Assembly (NCBI RefSeq): GCF_039533965.1
Contig: NZ_BAAAUN010000002.1
Coordinates: 220,320-284,319, forward strand
Length of the DNA stretch: 64,000 nt
From: Microbacterium luteolum
Lineage (GTDB): Bacteria; Actinomycetota; Actinomycetes; Actinomycetales; Microbacteriaceae
Direction: 5' to 3'
In this document: one piece after another, positions 35,220-43,615 of the stretch
How positions within the stretch are numbered: the stretch's first letter is position 1
Layout: each line of letters starts with the position of its first letter
Made by a program: the position numbers and the translations under genes
The notes under the pieces: generated by a model
Seen by the model: only the letters and a program-made list of their open reading frames with translations
Databases searched by the model: none
Told to the model about the DNA's origin: nothing

Positions 35220-35891
35220 ATGCGGATTCTGATCGTGGAGGATGACGAGCGCGTCGCTGCTGCGCTCGAGGCGTTCCTCGCGCGCTCGGGCTACGCCACC
35301 GTCCGGGCCCCTGACGGCGCTGCGGCTCTGGATCTCCTCGGGGTCGACACGGAGGTGGTGCTGCTGGATCTGGGTCTGCCGGATGTCGATGGAATCGATC
35401 TGTGCCGTCGCATCCGGGGTCGGTCCGACGTGCCGATCGTGATCGTCACGGCCCGCAACCAGGTCACCGAGCGCATCAAGGGACTCCGCGCCGGCGCCGA
35501 CGACTTCGTCGTGAAGCCGTACGACGTGCACGAGCTCCTTGCCCGCATAGAAGCGGTGACGCGGCGCTCGCGCCCGATGCGCGCCGAGTCCGAGGCGCGC
35601 GTGCTGCTCGACGGCGGGGAGGTGCAGATCGATCTCGTGGCGCGGCAGGTGACGGTTGATGGCGGACCCATCGACCTCACCCGCAAGGAGTTCGACATCG
35701 TGGCCGTGCTCGCGCGGTATCCCGGTGTCGCCGTGCCGAAGGAGCGCCTCATCCGGGAGGTGTGGAACACCGACTGGCGAGGCTTCGGCCACTCGCTGGA
35801 GGTCCACGTCGGAGCGATCCGCCGGAAGACCGGAGACCGCCGCCTCATCGAGACAGTACGGGGCGTCGGCTATCGCCTCGCGGGGTCCTGA
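35220..35891 (+). CDS. OmpR-family response regulator
   Basis: DNA-binding response regulator, 223 residues. The receiver domain has acidic pocket Glu-Asp-Asp (7-9), phospho-acceptor Asp50 (VVLLDLGLPDVDG), Thr77 and Lys99 (FVVKPYD); the C-terminal winged helix (130-220) ends VRGVGYRLAGS. GGGGAG precedes the ATG. It is three bases from the histidine kinase gene. Downstream in the same group is a TAXI-type binding protein, so the system may sense or control uptake of an organic acid. Confidence 0.95.
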   Translation: MRILIVEDDERVAAALEAFLARSGYATVRAPDGAAALDLLGVDTEVVLLDLGLPDVDGIDLCRRIRGRSDVPIVIVTARNQVTERIKGLRAGADDFVVKPYDVHELLARIEAVTRRSRPMRAESEARVLLDGGEVQIDLVARQVTVDGGPIDLTRKEFDIVAVLARYPGVAVPKERLIREVWNTDWRGFGHSLEVHVGAIRRKTGDRRLIETVRGVGYRLAGS

Positions 35892-35894
35892 GCG

Positions 35895-37271
35895 ATGCGC
35901 CGTCGCCTGATCATCGTGTTCCTGGTGCCGCTGGTCGCGATCCTGCTCACGCTCGGCGGTGCCGCGGGATGGGGGGCCGCGCGCAGCATCCAGCAGGCGT
36001 TCTACGCCGAACAGCTCGGCGACCTCGGGTACTTCATCACGAGCGCCCGTCAGTCGCTCCGCTCCGGCAGCTCCGCGGTCGTCGATGCGGAGGTCATGAG
36101 GTTCCGGGAGGTCTACGGCATCGACGTGATGGTGTTCGACCTCGCCGGCAGTGTGTGGGCGGCAGGGGAGGACGACGGCACGGTGCTGTCCGAGGCGGAC
36201 GCGGAGCGCGTGCGGCTCGCGCTGTCGGGGCGACGAGCCGAGCCCCCGGGAACGGTCTTCCCGTGGATCGTCGCCGACGCGGCGCTCGTCGAACCCGTGT
36301 TCGACGACGGCGATGTCATCGGTGCGGTGCTGGTTTCGGCCGATGTGGCCGCGCCCCGTGCGGCGATCCTCCAGCAGATCACGGTGCTGTCGGCGATCGC
36401 CGTCGCCCTGATCGCGCTCGGCGTGCTCCTGGTGTTCCGGCTCGCCCGCTGGGTGCTCTCGCCGGTGCGGCGGCTCGACGAGGCGATGGTGGCCATCGAG
36501 CGCGGGGAGATGGACACCCGCGTCGCGGAGGACACGGGGCCGCCGGAGCTGCGCCGCATGACGCGGGTCTTCAACGGCATGGCCGATGAGATCGAGCGGG
36601 TGATGACGCGACAGCAGGAGTTCGCGCTGAACGCCTCGCATGAGCTGAGGAATCCGCTCAACGCGCTGCTCCTGCGTGTCGAGCACCTCGCCACCGGCCT
36701 CGGCGACGAGTGGCGCGAAGATGTCGAGGAGACCAGAGAAGAGGGGCGCCGGATGGCCCGCATCCTCGAGACCCTCCTGGGTCTCGCGCGCGGCGGGCGC
36801 AGCGATTCCACGATCTCCGCGGTCGACCTCGCGACGCTGGCCGCCCGACGCGCAGACGCCTGGCGCGACGTCGCCGGTCAGCAGGGGATCGCTCTCCGCC
36901 GGGTCGGCGAGGGCTCGGTCATGAGCGTCACCGACCGGACGATCGTGGAGAGCGCCCTGGATGCGGTCATCGACAACGCCGTGAAGTTCTCGCCGCCCGG
37001 CTCCACCGTCGAGGTCGGAGCGGCGCGCGATGGCGACGTGTGCCGGATCACGGTGCGCGACCAGGGGCCCGGTCTGACCGATGAGCAGGCGGCATCGGCG
37101 GCCGAGAGGTTCTGGCGCAGCGACGACAGCAGGAGCACGCCCGGCTCCGGACTGGGACTCGCGATCGCGACCGACCTGCTGGCGTCGGTGGGTGGGGAGC
37201 TGGCCGTGTCGTCAGCCGAGGGCGACGGACTCACCGTGTCGCTGCTGATCCGCGACGGAGCGACCTCGTGA
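35895..37271 (+). CDS. Sensor histidine kinase
   Basis: Membrane kinase of 458 residues: TM1 near 6-28, an extracellular sensor domain (30-155), TM2 near 161-180, HAMP (180-235, VLSPVRRLDEAMVAIERGEM), DHp with His249 in NASHELRNPLNALL, and catalytic ATPase motifs DNAVKFSP, DQGPGL and GSGLGLAIATDLL. It follows the response regulator by three bases and overlaps the next coding start (GTGA), so all three genes are one operon. Confidence 0.95.
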   Translation: MRRRLIIVFLVPLVAILLTLGGAAGWGAARSIQQAFYAEQLGDLGYFITSARQSLRSGSSAVVDAEVMRFREVYGIDVMVFDLAGSVWAAGEDDGTVLSEADAERVRLALSGRRAEPPGTVFPWIVADAALVEPVFDDGDVIGAVLVSADVAAPRAAILQQITVLSAIAVALIALGVLLVFRLARWVLSPVRRLDEAMVAIERGEMDTRVAEDTGPPELRRMTRVFNGMADEIERVMTRQQEFALNASHELRNPLNALLLRVEHLATGLGDEWREDVEETREEGRRMARILETLLGLARGGRSDSTISAVDLATLAARRADAWRDVAGQQGIALRRVGEGSVMSVTDRTIVESALDAVIDNAVKFSPPGSTVEVGAARDGDVCRITVRDQGPGLTDEQAASAAERFWRSDDSRSTPGSGLGLAIATDLLASVGGELAVSSAEGDGLTVSLLIRDGATS

Positions 37272-38241
37272 CCGCCCTGCGTCGCCGCATCGTCGCCGCA
37301 TCGTCGCCGCCTTCGCTGCGCTCGTGCTGCTCGGCGCGATGGCGGGATGCACGTCGCGTGCGAGCGAATGGACCGGCGAGGAGTACACGATCGCGGGCGG
37401 CGGGTCCACGGGCGTCTACTTCGACTACGGCGGCCACCTCGCCGACGAGCTGTCGCGGTCCCTGGACATCCGGATGTCGGTCGACGAGACCGCCGGATCC
37501 GTCGACAATCTGCTGCGCGTGAGCGCGGGGGACGCACTGATCGGCTTCGCGCAGGGCGATGCGGCGGCCGATGCCGTGGCCGGTGCCGGGGCATTCCCCG
37601 AGCCCCTGGCCATCGAGGCCGTCGCTCGGCTGTACGACGAGTACCTGCACGTCGTCGTGCGCGGAGACTCCGAGATCGAGGGCATCGCCGATCTCGCCGG
37701 CAAGGACGTCTCCCTCGGAGCGGAGAACTCCGGGGTGAACGTCATCGCGAGCAGGGTGCTGGATGCCGCGGGCGTCGACGCGGCATCCGTCCGCAATGCG
37801 CAGCTCGATCTCAGCGGCTCCATCGAGGCGATGGAGCGTGGCGAGATCGACGGCTTCTTCTGGGTGGGCGGGCTGCCGACCCCGGGGATCGCGGAGCTCG
37901 CCGAGCGGATGCCGGTGCGCCTGCTCCCGATCGAGCAGGAGTGGGTCGTCGAGGTGAACGAGCAGTACTCGCATGCGTATCGTCCGGCCGACGTCCCGGA
38001 GGGCATGTACGGTCTGCGGGAGTCGGCGCCCACCATGGCGGTGCCCAACTACCTCGTCACCTCGGCATCCACGCCCGACGGCGTCGTGCGCGACGTGCTG
38101 TCCGGCCTCTTCGACGCGCGTCCGCGGATCGCGGAAGAGGTTCCGGCGGCAGCTCTGCTCGATCGGCGTCAGGCGATCTTCACCGGTCCGGTCGCGCTGC
38201 ATCCGGGTGCCATCGAGTACTACCGCGACCTGCGCGATTGA
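37268..38241 (+). CDS. TAXI-family solute-binding lipoprotein, frameshifted in its signal peptide
   Basis: Extracytoplasmic solute-binding protein of the TAXI (TRAP-associated) type; mature domain YTIAGGGSTGVYFDYGGHLA to EYYRDLRD. The expected start is GTG at 37268, overlapping the kinase stop (GTGA), but this frame is broken by an 11-bp tandem duplication (37281-37311). Deleting one 11-base unit gives 320 residues with a perfect lipoprotein signal, RRRIVAAFAALVLLGAMAGC. As written, only a GTG at 37324 opens the main frame and gives 305 residues without a usable signal. No TRAP permease genes are nearby. It may be a pseudogene, a phase-variable gene, or a sequence error. Confidence 0.8.
37281..37311. 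repeat. 11-bp tandem repeat causing a frameshift
   Basis: GTCGCCGCATC at 37281-37291 and 37292-37302, then a partial third copy GTCGCCGCC at 37303-37311. The unit is not a multiple of three, so each gain or loss changes the reading frame of the TAXI gene. Confidence 0.9.
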
Positions 38242-38255
38242 GTCGTCGAGCGAGT

Positions 38256-38277
38256 CTCAAGAAATCCTCAAGAACTC
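38256..38277 (+). promoter_or_regulatory. 11-bp direct repeats, candidate response-regulator site
   Basis: CTCAAGAAATC immediately followed by CTCAAGAACTC. Two head-to-tail 11-bp copies (one helical turn) are the usual shape of an OmpR-family binding site, and an OmpR-type regulator gene lies 2.4 kb upstream. A CACTCT sequence at 38300-38305 could be the matching -10. Confidence 0.45.
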
Positions 38278-38309
38278 TGACAGCGCATCGGCGCTCTGCC
38301 ACTCTGAGG

Positions 38310-38327
38310 TCGATCGTGCACGATCGA
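38310..38327. repeat. 18-bp perfect palindrome
   Basis: TCGATCGTGCACGATCGA is identical to its reverse complement. It lies between the 11-bp repeats and the terminator, with no gene over it that I can support. Confidence 0.7.
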
Positions 38328-38375
38328 TGGTCCCGCTGCTCGCAGTCGTCGGGGGTGAAGCGCAGTGGCGAGACC

Positions 38376-38409
38376 TGATCCACGGCCCGCGGGGGCGGGC
38401 CGTGGATCA
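38376..38409. terminator. Strong hairpin between the TAXI and glu operons
   Basis: Left arm 38376-38390 (TGATCCACGGCCCGC), loop GGGG, right arm 38395-38409: a perfect 15-bp stem. There is no U-tract. It would insulate gluABCD from upstream transcription. Confidence 0.75.
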
Positions 38410-38498
38410 TCCACGCAGAGACGCGCGGATGAGTGCGGTCCCGTGTCACGAACATGTAAATCTCGGCCCCGTTCCTGGAGCCCCGCGCACGACCTGGC

Positions 38499-38504
38499 TA
38501 GTTT
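38499..38504 (+). promoter_or_regulatory. -10 box of gluABCD
   Basis: TAGTTT six bases before the gluA ATG; the spacer GGAGAA could also act as a weak ribosome binding site. Confidence 0.45.
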
Positions 38505-38510
38505 GGAGAA

Positions 38511-39260
<750 letters not shown>

Positions 39261-39301
39261 CCTCACAGACCCTGCACACACAGCACACGAAGGAGACGCA
39301 C

Positions 39302-40210
39302 ATGCGACGCACACGGACACTGGCAGGCATCGGAATCGCGGCGGTGGCCCTGCTGGCGCTCACGGCCTGCAACAGCGGCAGCCCGTCCGACCCCGGCGCC
39401 GGCACCGGCGGCGAAGAGGGCGGCGAGGAGTCGACCTGGTTCGAGGTCGCCACCGACGTCGAGCTCGAAGGCAGCCCCACGTTCGATGCCATCAAGGAGC
39501 GCGACAAGGTCGTCATCGGCGTCAAGGAGGACCAGCCCGGTCTCGGGTTCCTCGATGTGACGACGAACGAGCGCACCGGCTTCGATGTCGACATCGCCCG
39601 CTGGATCGCCGCATCCCTCGGGTATGACGAGGACAAGATCGAGTTCAAGCCGATCGCCTCCGCGAACCGCGAGCAGGCGATCGTGAACGGTGACGTGGAC
39701 TACTACGTCGGCACGTACTCGATCAACGACAAGCGCAAGGAGCAGATCGCCTTCGCCGGGCCGTACTTCATCACCGGACAGGGTCTGCTGGTCGCTGCCG
39801 ACAACGAGGACATCAAGAGCGAGGCGGATCTCTCCGCCGACACCACGGTGTGCTCGGCGACGGGCTCGACGCCGATCCAGAACATCCGCACGAACTTCCC
39901 GGAGGTTCCCACGAAGGAGTTCGACCTGTACTCCGCGTGCGTCGAGGACCTGCTCGCCGGCACGGTCCAGGCGGTCACGACCGACCAGGCCATCCTCATC
40001 GGCTACGCCGCTCAGGATCCTGACAACCTGAAGGTCGTCGGCGAGCCGTTCACCGAGGAGCGCTACGGCGTCGGCCTCGCGAAGGACGACGCGGCCCTGC
40101 AGGAGCACATCAACAAGCTGTTCACCGACGGCGGCGACATCTGGCAGGCGATCTTCGACAAGAACCTCGGCGACTCGGGTATCGAAGTCTCCCAGCCCAC
40201 CGTCGACTGA
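39302..40210 (+). CDS. gluB: Glutamate-type ABC transporter, substrate-binding lipoprotein
   Basis: Lipid-anchored periplasm-equivalent binding protein, 302 residues. The signal peptide ends in the lipobox LTAC (Cys23), followed by a Gly/Glu linker and the SBP_bac_3 fold: VVIGVKEDQPGLGFLD near residue 71, GFDVDIARWIAASLGY near 93, YVGTYSINDKRKEQIAFAGP near 133. GAAGGAG precedes the ATG. Confidence 0.92.
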   Translation: MRRTRTLAGIGIAAVALLALTACNSGSPSDPGAGTGGEEGGEESTWFEVATDVELEGSPTFDAIKERDKVVIGVKEDQPGLGFLDVTTNERTGFDVDIARWIAASLGYDEDKIEFKPIASANREQAIVNGDVDYYVGTYSINDKRKEQIAFAGPYFITGQGLLVAADNEDIKSEADLSADTTVCSATGSTPIQNIRTNFPEVPTKEFDLYSACVEDLLAGTVQAVTTDQAILIGYAAQDPDNLKVVGEPFTEERYGVGLAKDDAALQEHINKLFTDGGDIWQAIFDKNLGDSGIEVSQPTVD

Positions 40211-40269
40211 TCGACTCGAGGGGGCGGTCGTGACGGCCGCCCCCTCCTCATCCTGAAGGGGAGGACGGC

Positions 40270-40917
40270 GTGGACGTCATCTTCGGAAACCTCGACCTGT
40301 GGGGAGAGGCGGTGAGCAACACCCTGCTGATCTTCTTCGGCGGCGGCGTTCTCGCCCTCGTCCTGGGTCTGATCGTCGGAGCGGCGCGAGTGGCCCCGGT
40401 ACCGATCGCCCGCGGTGTGGGCACGCTCTACGTGAACCTCATCCGCAACACCCCGCTGACCCTCGTCTTCTTCTTCTTCATCTTCGGCTACCCCCAGCTG
40501 GGGCTGCCGAAGCTGAGCACCACGGTGCTCGGCATCCTCGCCATCGGCATCTACACGGCGACGTACGTCGCCGAGGTCATCCGCGCGGGAATCAACACGG
40601 TGCCGGTCGGTCAGGCCGAAGCGGCCCGAGCGATCGGTCTTCCCTTCGGACAGGTCATGTCGCTCGTCATCCTGCCGCAGGCCTTCCGCTCGGTCGTCCC
40701 ACCGATGATGAGCGTCTTCATCGCGCTGCTGAAGAACACGACGGTCGCGGCCGGATTCTCGGTCGTCGAGCTCGGCGCCATCCGCTCCTACCTCAGCGAG
40801 CGCGGCGAGAACGCCCTCGTCGTCCTGCTCTGGGTCGCCGTCATCTTCGTCGCCCTGGTGATGCTGCTCAGCTGGCTTCAGCGCTATCTCGAGAACAAGT
40901 GGAGGATCGCGCGATGA
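40270..40917 (+). CDS. gluC: Glutamate-type ABC transporter permease
   Basis: Membrane permease of 215 residues with about five helices. The EAA-like coupling loop reads GQAEAARAIGLPFGQVMSLV near residue 118, and VNLIRNTPLTLVFFFFIFGY near 56 is typical of HisM-type permeases. It starts with GTG after GGGGAGG. The stop overlaps gluD (ATGA). Confidence 0.9.
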   Translation: MDVIFGNLDLWGEAVSNTLLIFFGGGVLALVLGLIVGAARVAPVPIARGVGTLYVNLIRNTPLTLVFFFFIFGYPQLGLPKLSTTVLGILAIGIYTATYVAEVIRAGINTVPVGQAEAARAIGLPFGQVMSLVILPQAFRSVVPPMMSVFIALLKNTTVAAGFSVVELGAIRSYLSERGENALVVLLWVAVIFVALVMLLSWLQRYLENKWRIAR

Positions 40918-41846
40918 CTTCCGTCCTGTACGACGTCCCCGGGCCCAAGGCGATCCTGCGGAACCGCCTCATCGGCGTGGGCACCGTCTTGGTCGTGCTC
41001 GCCCTGCTCGCCTTCATCGGATACCGCTTCTACGAGAGCGGGCAGTTCGACGCCTCGCGTTGGTACGTCTTCACGTTCAGCGCCGTCTGGACTCAGATCT
41101 TCGGGGCGCTCGGTCGCACCCTCGCCGCGTTCGGCCTCGCTGCGATCCTCGCTCTGGCGCTCGGCTTCATCCTCGCGATCGGCCGGCTCTCCGACCGTGC
41201 GTGGATCCGCGTTCCCGTCACCGTCATCACCGAGTTCTTCCGCGCCGTGCCGGTGCTCGTGTTCATGATGCTGCTGTACTACGGCCTGCCCGTGATCGGC
41301 GTCAAGATGGAGCCGTACTGGGCTGTCGTGCTCGCGCTGATGGTCTACAACGGCTCCGTGCTCGCCGAGGTGCTCCGCGCCGGCGTGGAATCACTGCCCC
41401 GCGGCCAGGGGGAGGCCGGGTACGCGATCGGACTCCGCAAGAGCGGGGTCATGCGCCTGATCCTCATGCCGCAGGCCATCAGGGCGATGCTTCCGGTCAT
41501 CGTCGCTCAGCTCGTCGTCACGCTCAAGGACACCGCGCTCGGGTTCATCATCACGTATCCCGAGCTCCTGTACTTCGCGAAGCAGCTCACGTCGCAGCAG
41601 GGTCGCCCTGTGCTGCAGTCGGCCTTCGTCATCGGTGGCATCTACATCATCATGTGCCTCATCCTCTCGGGCATCGCGAAGTGGCTGGAGATCCGCACTC
41701 GTCGGTCGCCGCGGCTGCAGGGCGGCACTCCGGTGGGCGGCGGCGACGATCCGCGTCTCCACGGCGGCGGCACCGACACCGAGCTCATCGCGATGCAGGG
41801 CGGGGCGGGTAAGTTCAACCTCGGCAGCAGTACCGGCGGCGTCTGA
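40914..41846 (+). CDS. gluD: Glutamate-type ABC transporter permease
   Basis: Second permease, 310 residues, with about six helices, FFRAVPVLVFMMLLYYGLPV near residue 106 and the EAA loop GQGEAGYAIGLRKSGVMRLI near 163. The C-terminal 50 residues form a Gly-rich polar tail (GGTPVGGGDDPRLHGGG) that is longer than usual. It overlaps gluC and ends the operon. Confidence 0.9.
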   Translation: MTSVLYDVPGPKAILRNRLIGVGTVLVVLALLAFIGYRFYESGQFDASRWYVFTFSAVWTQIFGALGRTLAAFGLAAILALALGFILAIGRLSDRAWIRVPVTVITEFFRAVPVLVFMMLLYYGLPVIGVKMEPYWAVVLALMVYNGSVLAEVLRAGVESLPRGQGEAGYAIGLRKSGVMRLILMPQAIRAMLPVIVAQLVVTLKDTALGFIITYPELLYFAKQLTSQQGRPVLQSAFVIGGIYIIMCLILSGIAKWLEIRTRRSPRLQGGTPVGGGDDPRLHGGGTDTELIAMQGGAGKFNLGSSTGGV

Positions 41847-41887
41847 CCTCCACGCCGCTGCCGGAAACTTCTGGCAGGCTTGTCGTC

Positions 41888-42523
41888 GTGCACGTCGAAC
41901 CGGTCCCGACCCATCCTCCAGCGACGAGCCGGACGCTCGCGGAATGGCTGGATCCGGAACTGGCCGCGCGATACGGCGTCGAGTCCCGCACACGGTTGCG
42001 TGAGATCGCCGATGCGCGCGCGATGCGCCGCGGCATGTGGGGCGCCTTCCTGTCGCTCGGCGCATCGACCACGATCGTCGGACTCGGCATTCTCGCCCTG
42101 GGTGTGACGCCGTCCGCTTCTGTGCCGTGGGCGATCGCCGGCGTCATCGTCGCGGCTGTCGCCGCGCTGTTCCTCCGGCGCGAGCGTGGCTGGATCCCGA
42201 GACCGGGAAAGTCCTACACGACTCGTGGTGCGGGGGATCTGCGTGGCGGCGTCATCGCCGCACTGAGCCTTTTCGTCGTCTTCAACGTCTTCCTCATCCC
42301 CGCGATGATGTCGAGCGCCGACCCGGTGCCGCTCCTCGTGCTCGACGGCGGCTGTGCCCTGCTGCTCGTCTCCGGCTTCGTCGTTCCAGCGGCGATCCTC
42401 GGTCGGGGGCGGGAGGCGCTGCGGCGTCAGGTGCACCGAGATCCTCGGATCGCGGCGGCGCTCGAGGCCGAGCGTCTCACCTGGAACGCCGGTGTCGCTG
42501 TGACGATGTTCGGTCCGCTCTGA
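41888..42523 (+). CDS. Hypothetical membrane protein
   Basis: A 211-residue protein of unknown function with an N-terminal soluble part (residues 1-45, TLAEWLDPELAARYGVESRT) and four hydrophobic segments (about 50-72, 78-97, 120-140, 146-167), ending in a polar tail. It starts with GTG at 41888, seven bases after CAGGCT. It lies between gluD and pheS and has no visible link with either. Confidence 0.7.
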   Translation: MHVEPVPTHPPATSRTLAEWLDPELAARYGVESRTRLREIADARAMRRGMWGAFLSLGASTTIVGLGILALGVTPSASVPWAIAGVIVAAVAALFLRRERGWIPRPGKSYTTRGAGDLRGGVIAALSLFVVFNVFLIPAMMSSADPVPLLVLDGGCALLLVSGFVVPAAILGRGREALRRQVHRDPRIAAALEAERLTWNAGVAVTMFGPL

Positions 42524-42560
42524 CCCCGATACGGGTGAGAGACCGCGGCGCGGCCCCCGG

Positions 42561-42566
42561 TAGACT
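42561..42566 (+). promoter_or_regulatory. -10 box of pheST
   Basis: TAGACT eight bases before the GTG start of pheS. Confidence 0.45.
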
Positions 42567-42574
42567 CGACTCTC

Positions 42575-43615
42575 GTGTCTGAGTCTCCTGAAATCACCCC
42601 GGAAGCGGTCGAAGCAGCCGTCGCGGCGGCCCTGACGGCGATCGCCGCGGCCGCCGATACGGCCGAGCTGAAGGCCGCCCGCGCCGCTCACGTCGCGGAA
42701 GGGTCGCCGCTCGCGGTCCTCAACGCGTCGATGCGCCAGGTCGCCCCCGAGAACAAGGCCGCATTCGGCAAGCTCGTCGGCCAGGGCCGCGGTCAGGTGA
42801 CGCAGGCACTCGCCGCCAAGGAGTCCGAGCTCGCGGCCGCCGAGGTCGCCGCGCGTCTCGAGGCGGAGCGGATCGACATCACCGCCGTTCCGTCGCGCAC
42901 GCGCGTCGGTGCGCGGCATCCGCTCACGCTCCTCCAGGATCAGGTGTCCGACATCTTCGTCGGCATGGGGTGGGAGATCGCGGAGGGACCCGAGCTCGAG
43001 CACGAGTGGTTCAACTTCGACGCGCTGAACTTCGACGTGGACCACCCCGCCCGCCAGGAACAGGACACGTTCTACGTCGACCCGACCTCGCGTCACCTCG
43101 TCATGCGCACGCACACGAGCCCGGTGCAGGTGCGCTCGATGCTCGACCGCGAGCTGCCGATCTACGTGCTGTGCCCCGGCCGCGTCTACCGCACCGACGA
43201 GTTCGACGCGACGCACCTTCCCGTGTTCACGCAGTTCGAGGGCCTCGTGATCGACAAGGGCATCACGATGGCGCATCTGAAGGGCACACTCGATCACTTC
43301 GCGAAGCAGCTCTTCGGGCCCGAGGCCAAGATGCGCTTCCGCACGAACTACTTCCCCTTCACCGAGCCCTCCGCCGAGCTCGACCTGTGGCATCCGACCT
43401 TCAAGGGCGGCGCGCGCTGGATCGAGTGGGGCGGCTGCGGCATGGTCAACCCGAACGTGCTCCGCGCGGCCGGGATCGATCCCGAGGTGTACAGCGGCTT
43501 CGCGTTCGGCATGGGCATCGAGCGAGGACTGATGTTCCGCAGCGATGTGCAGGACATGCGCGACATGGCCGAGGGCGATGTCCGTTTCAGCGAGCAGTAC
43601 GGGATGGTGGTGTGA
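42575..43615 (+). CDS. pheS: Phenylalanyl-tRNA synthetase alpha subunit
   Basis: Catalytic subunit of the class II alpha2-beta2 synthetase, 346 residues. The N-terminal coiled coil (1-90) is followed by the core with HPLTLLQDQVSDIFVGMGWE near 113, motif 2 VLCPGRVYRTDEFDATHLP near 198, and motif 3 GFAFGMGIERGLMFRSDVQD near 309. It starts with GTG. The stop overlaps pheT by one base (TGATG). Confidence 0.97.
   Translation: MSESPEITPEAVEAAVAAALTAIAAAADTAELKAARAAHVAEGSPLAVLNASMRQVAPENKAAFGKLVGQGRGQVTQALAAKESELAAAEVAARLEAERIDITAVPSRTRVGARHPLTLLQDQVSDIFVGMGWEIAEGPELEHEWFNFDALNFDVDHPARQEQDTFYVDPTSRHLVMRTHTSPVQVRSMLDRELPIYVLCPGRVYRTDEFDATHLPVFTQFEGLVIDKGITMAHLKGTLDHFAKQLFGPEAKMRFRTNYFPFTEPSAELDLWHPTFKGGARWIEWGGCGMVNPNVLRAAGIDPEVYSGFAFGMGIERGLMFRSDVQDMRDMAEGDVRFSEQYGMVV

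Noticed and set aside
37268..37522. 85-codon frame read from the GTG that overlaps the kinase stop
   Set aside because: It is the frameshifted continuation of the TAXI gene after the 11-bp duplication, not a separate protein.
38316..38378. 20-codon frame starting GTG inside the intergenic palindrome
   Set aside because: No ribosome binding site, no leaderless spacing, and its stop falls in the terminator arm; composition is unremarkable.
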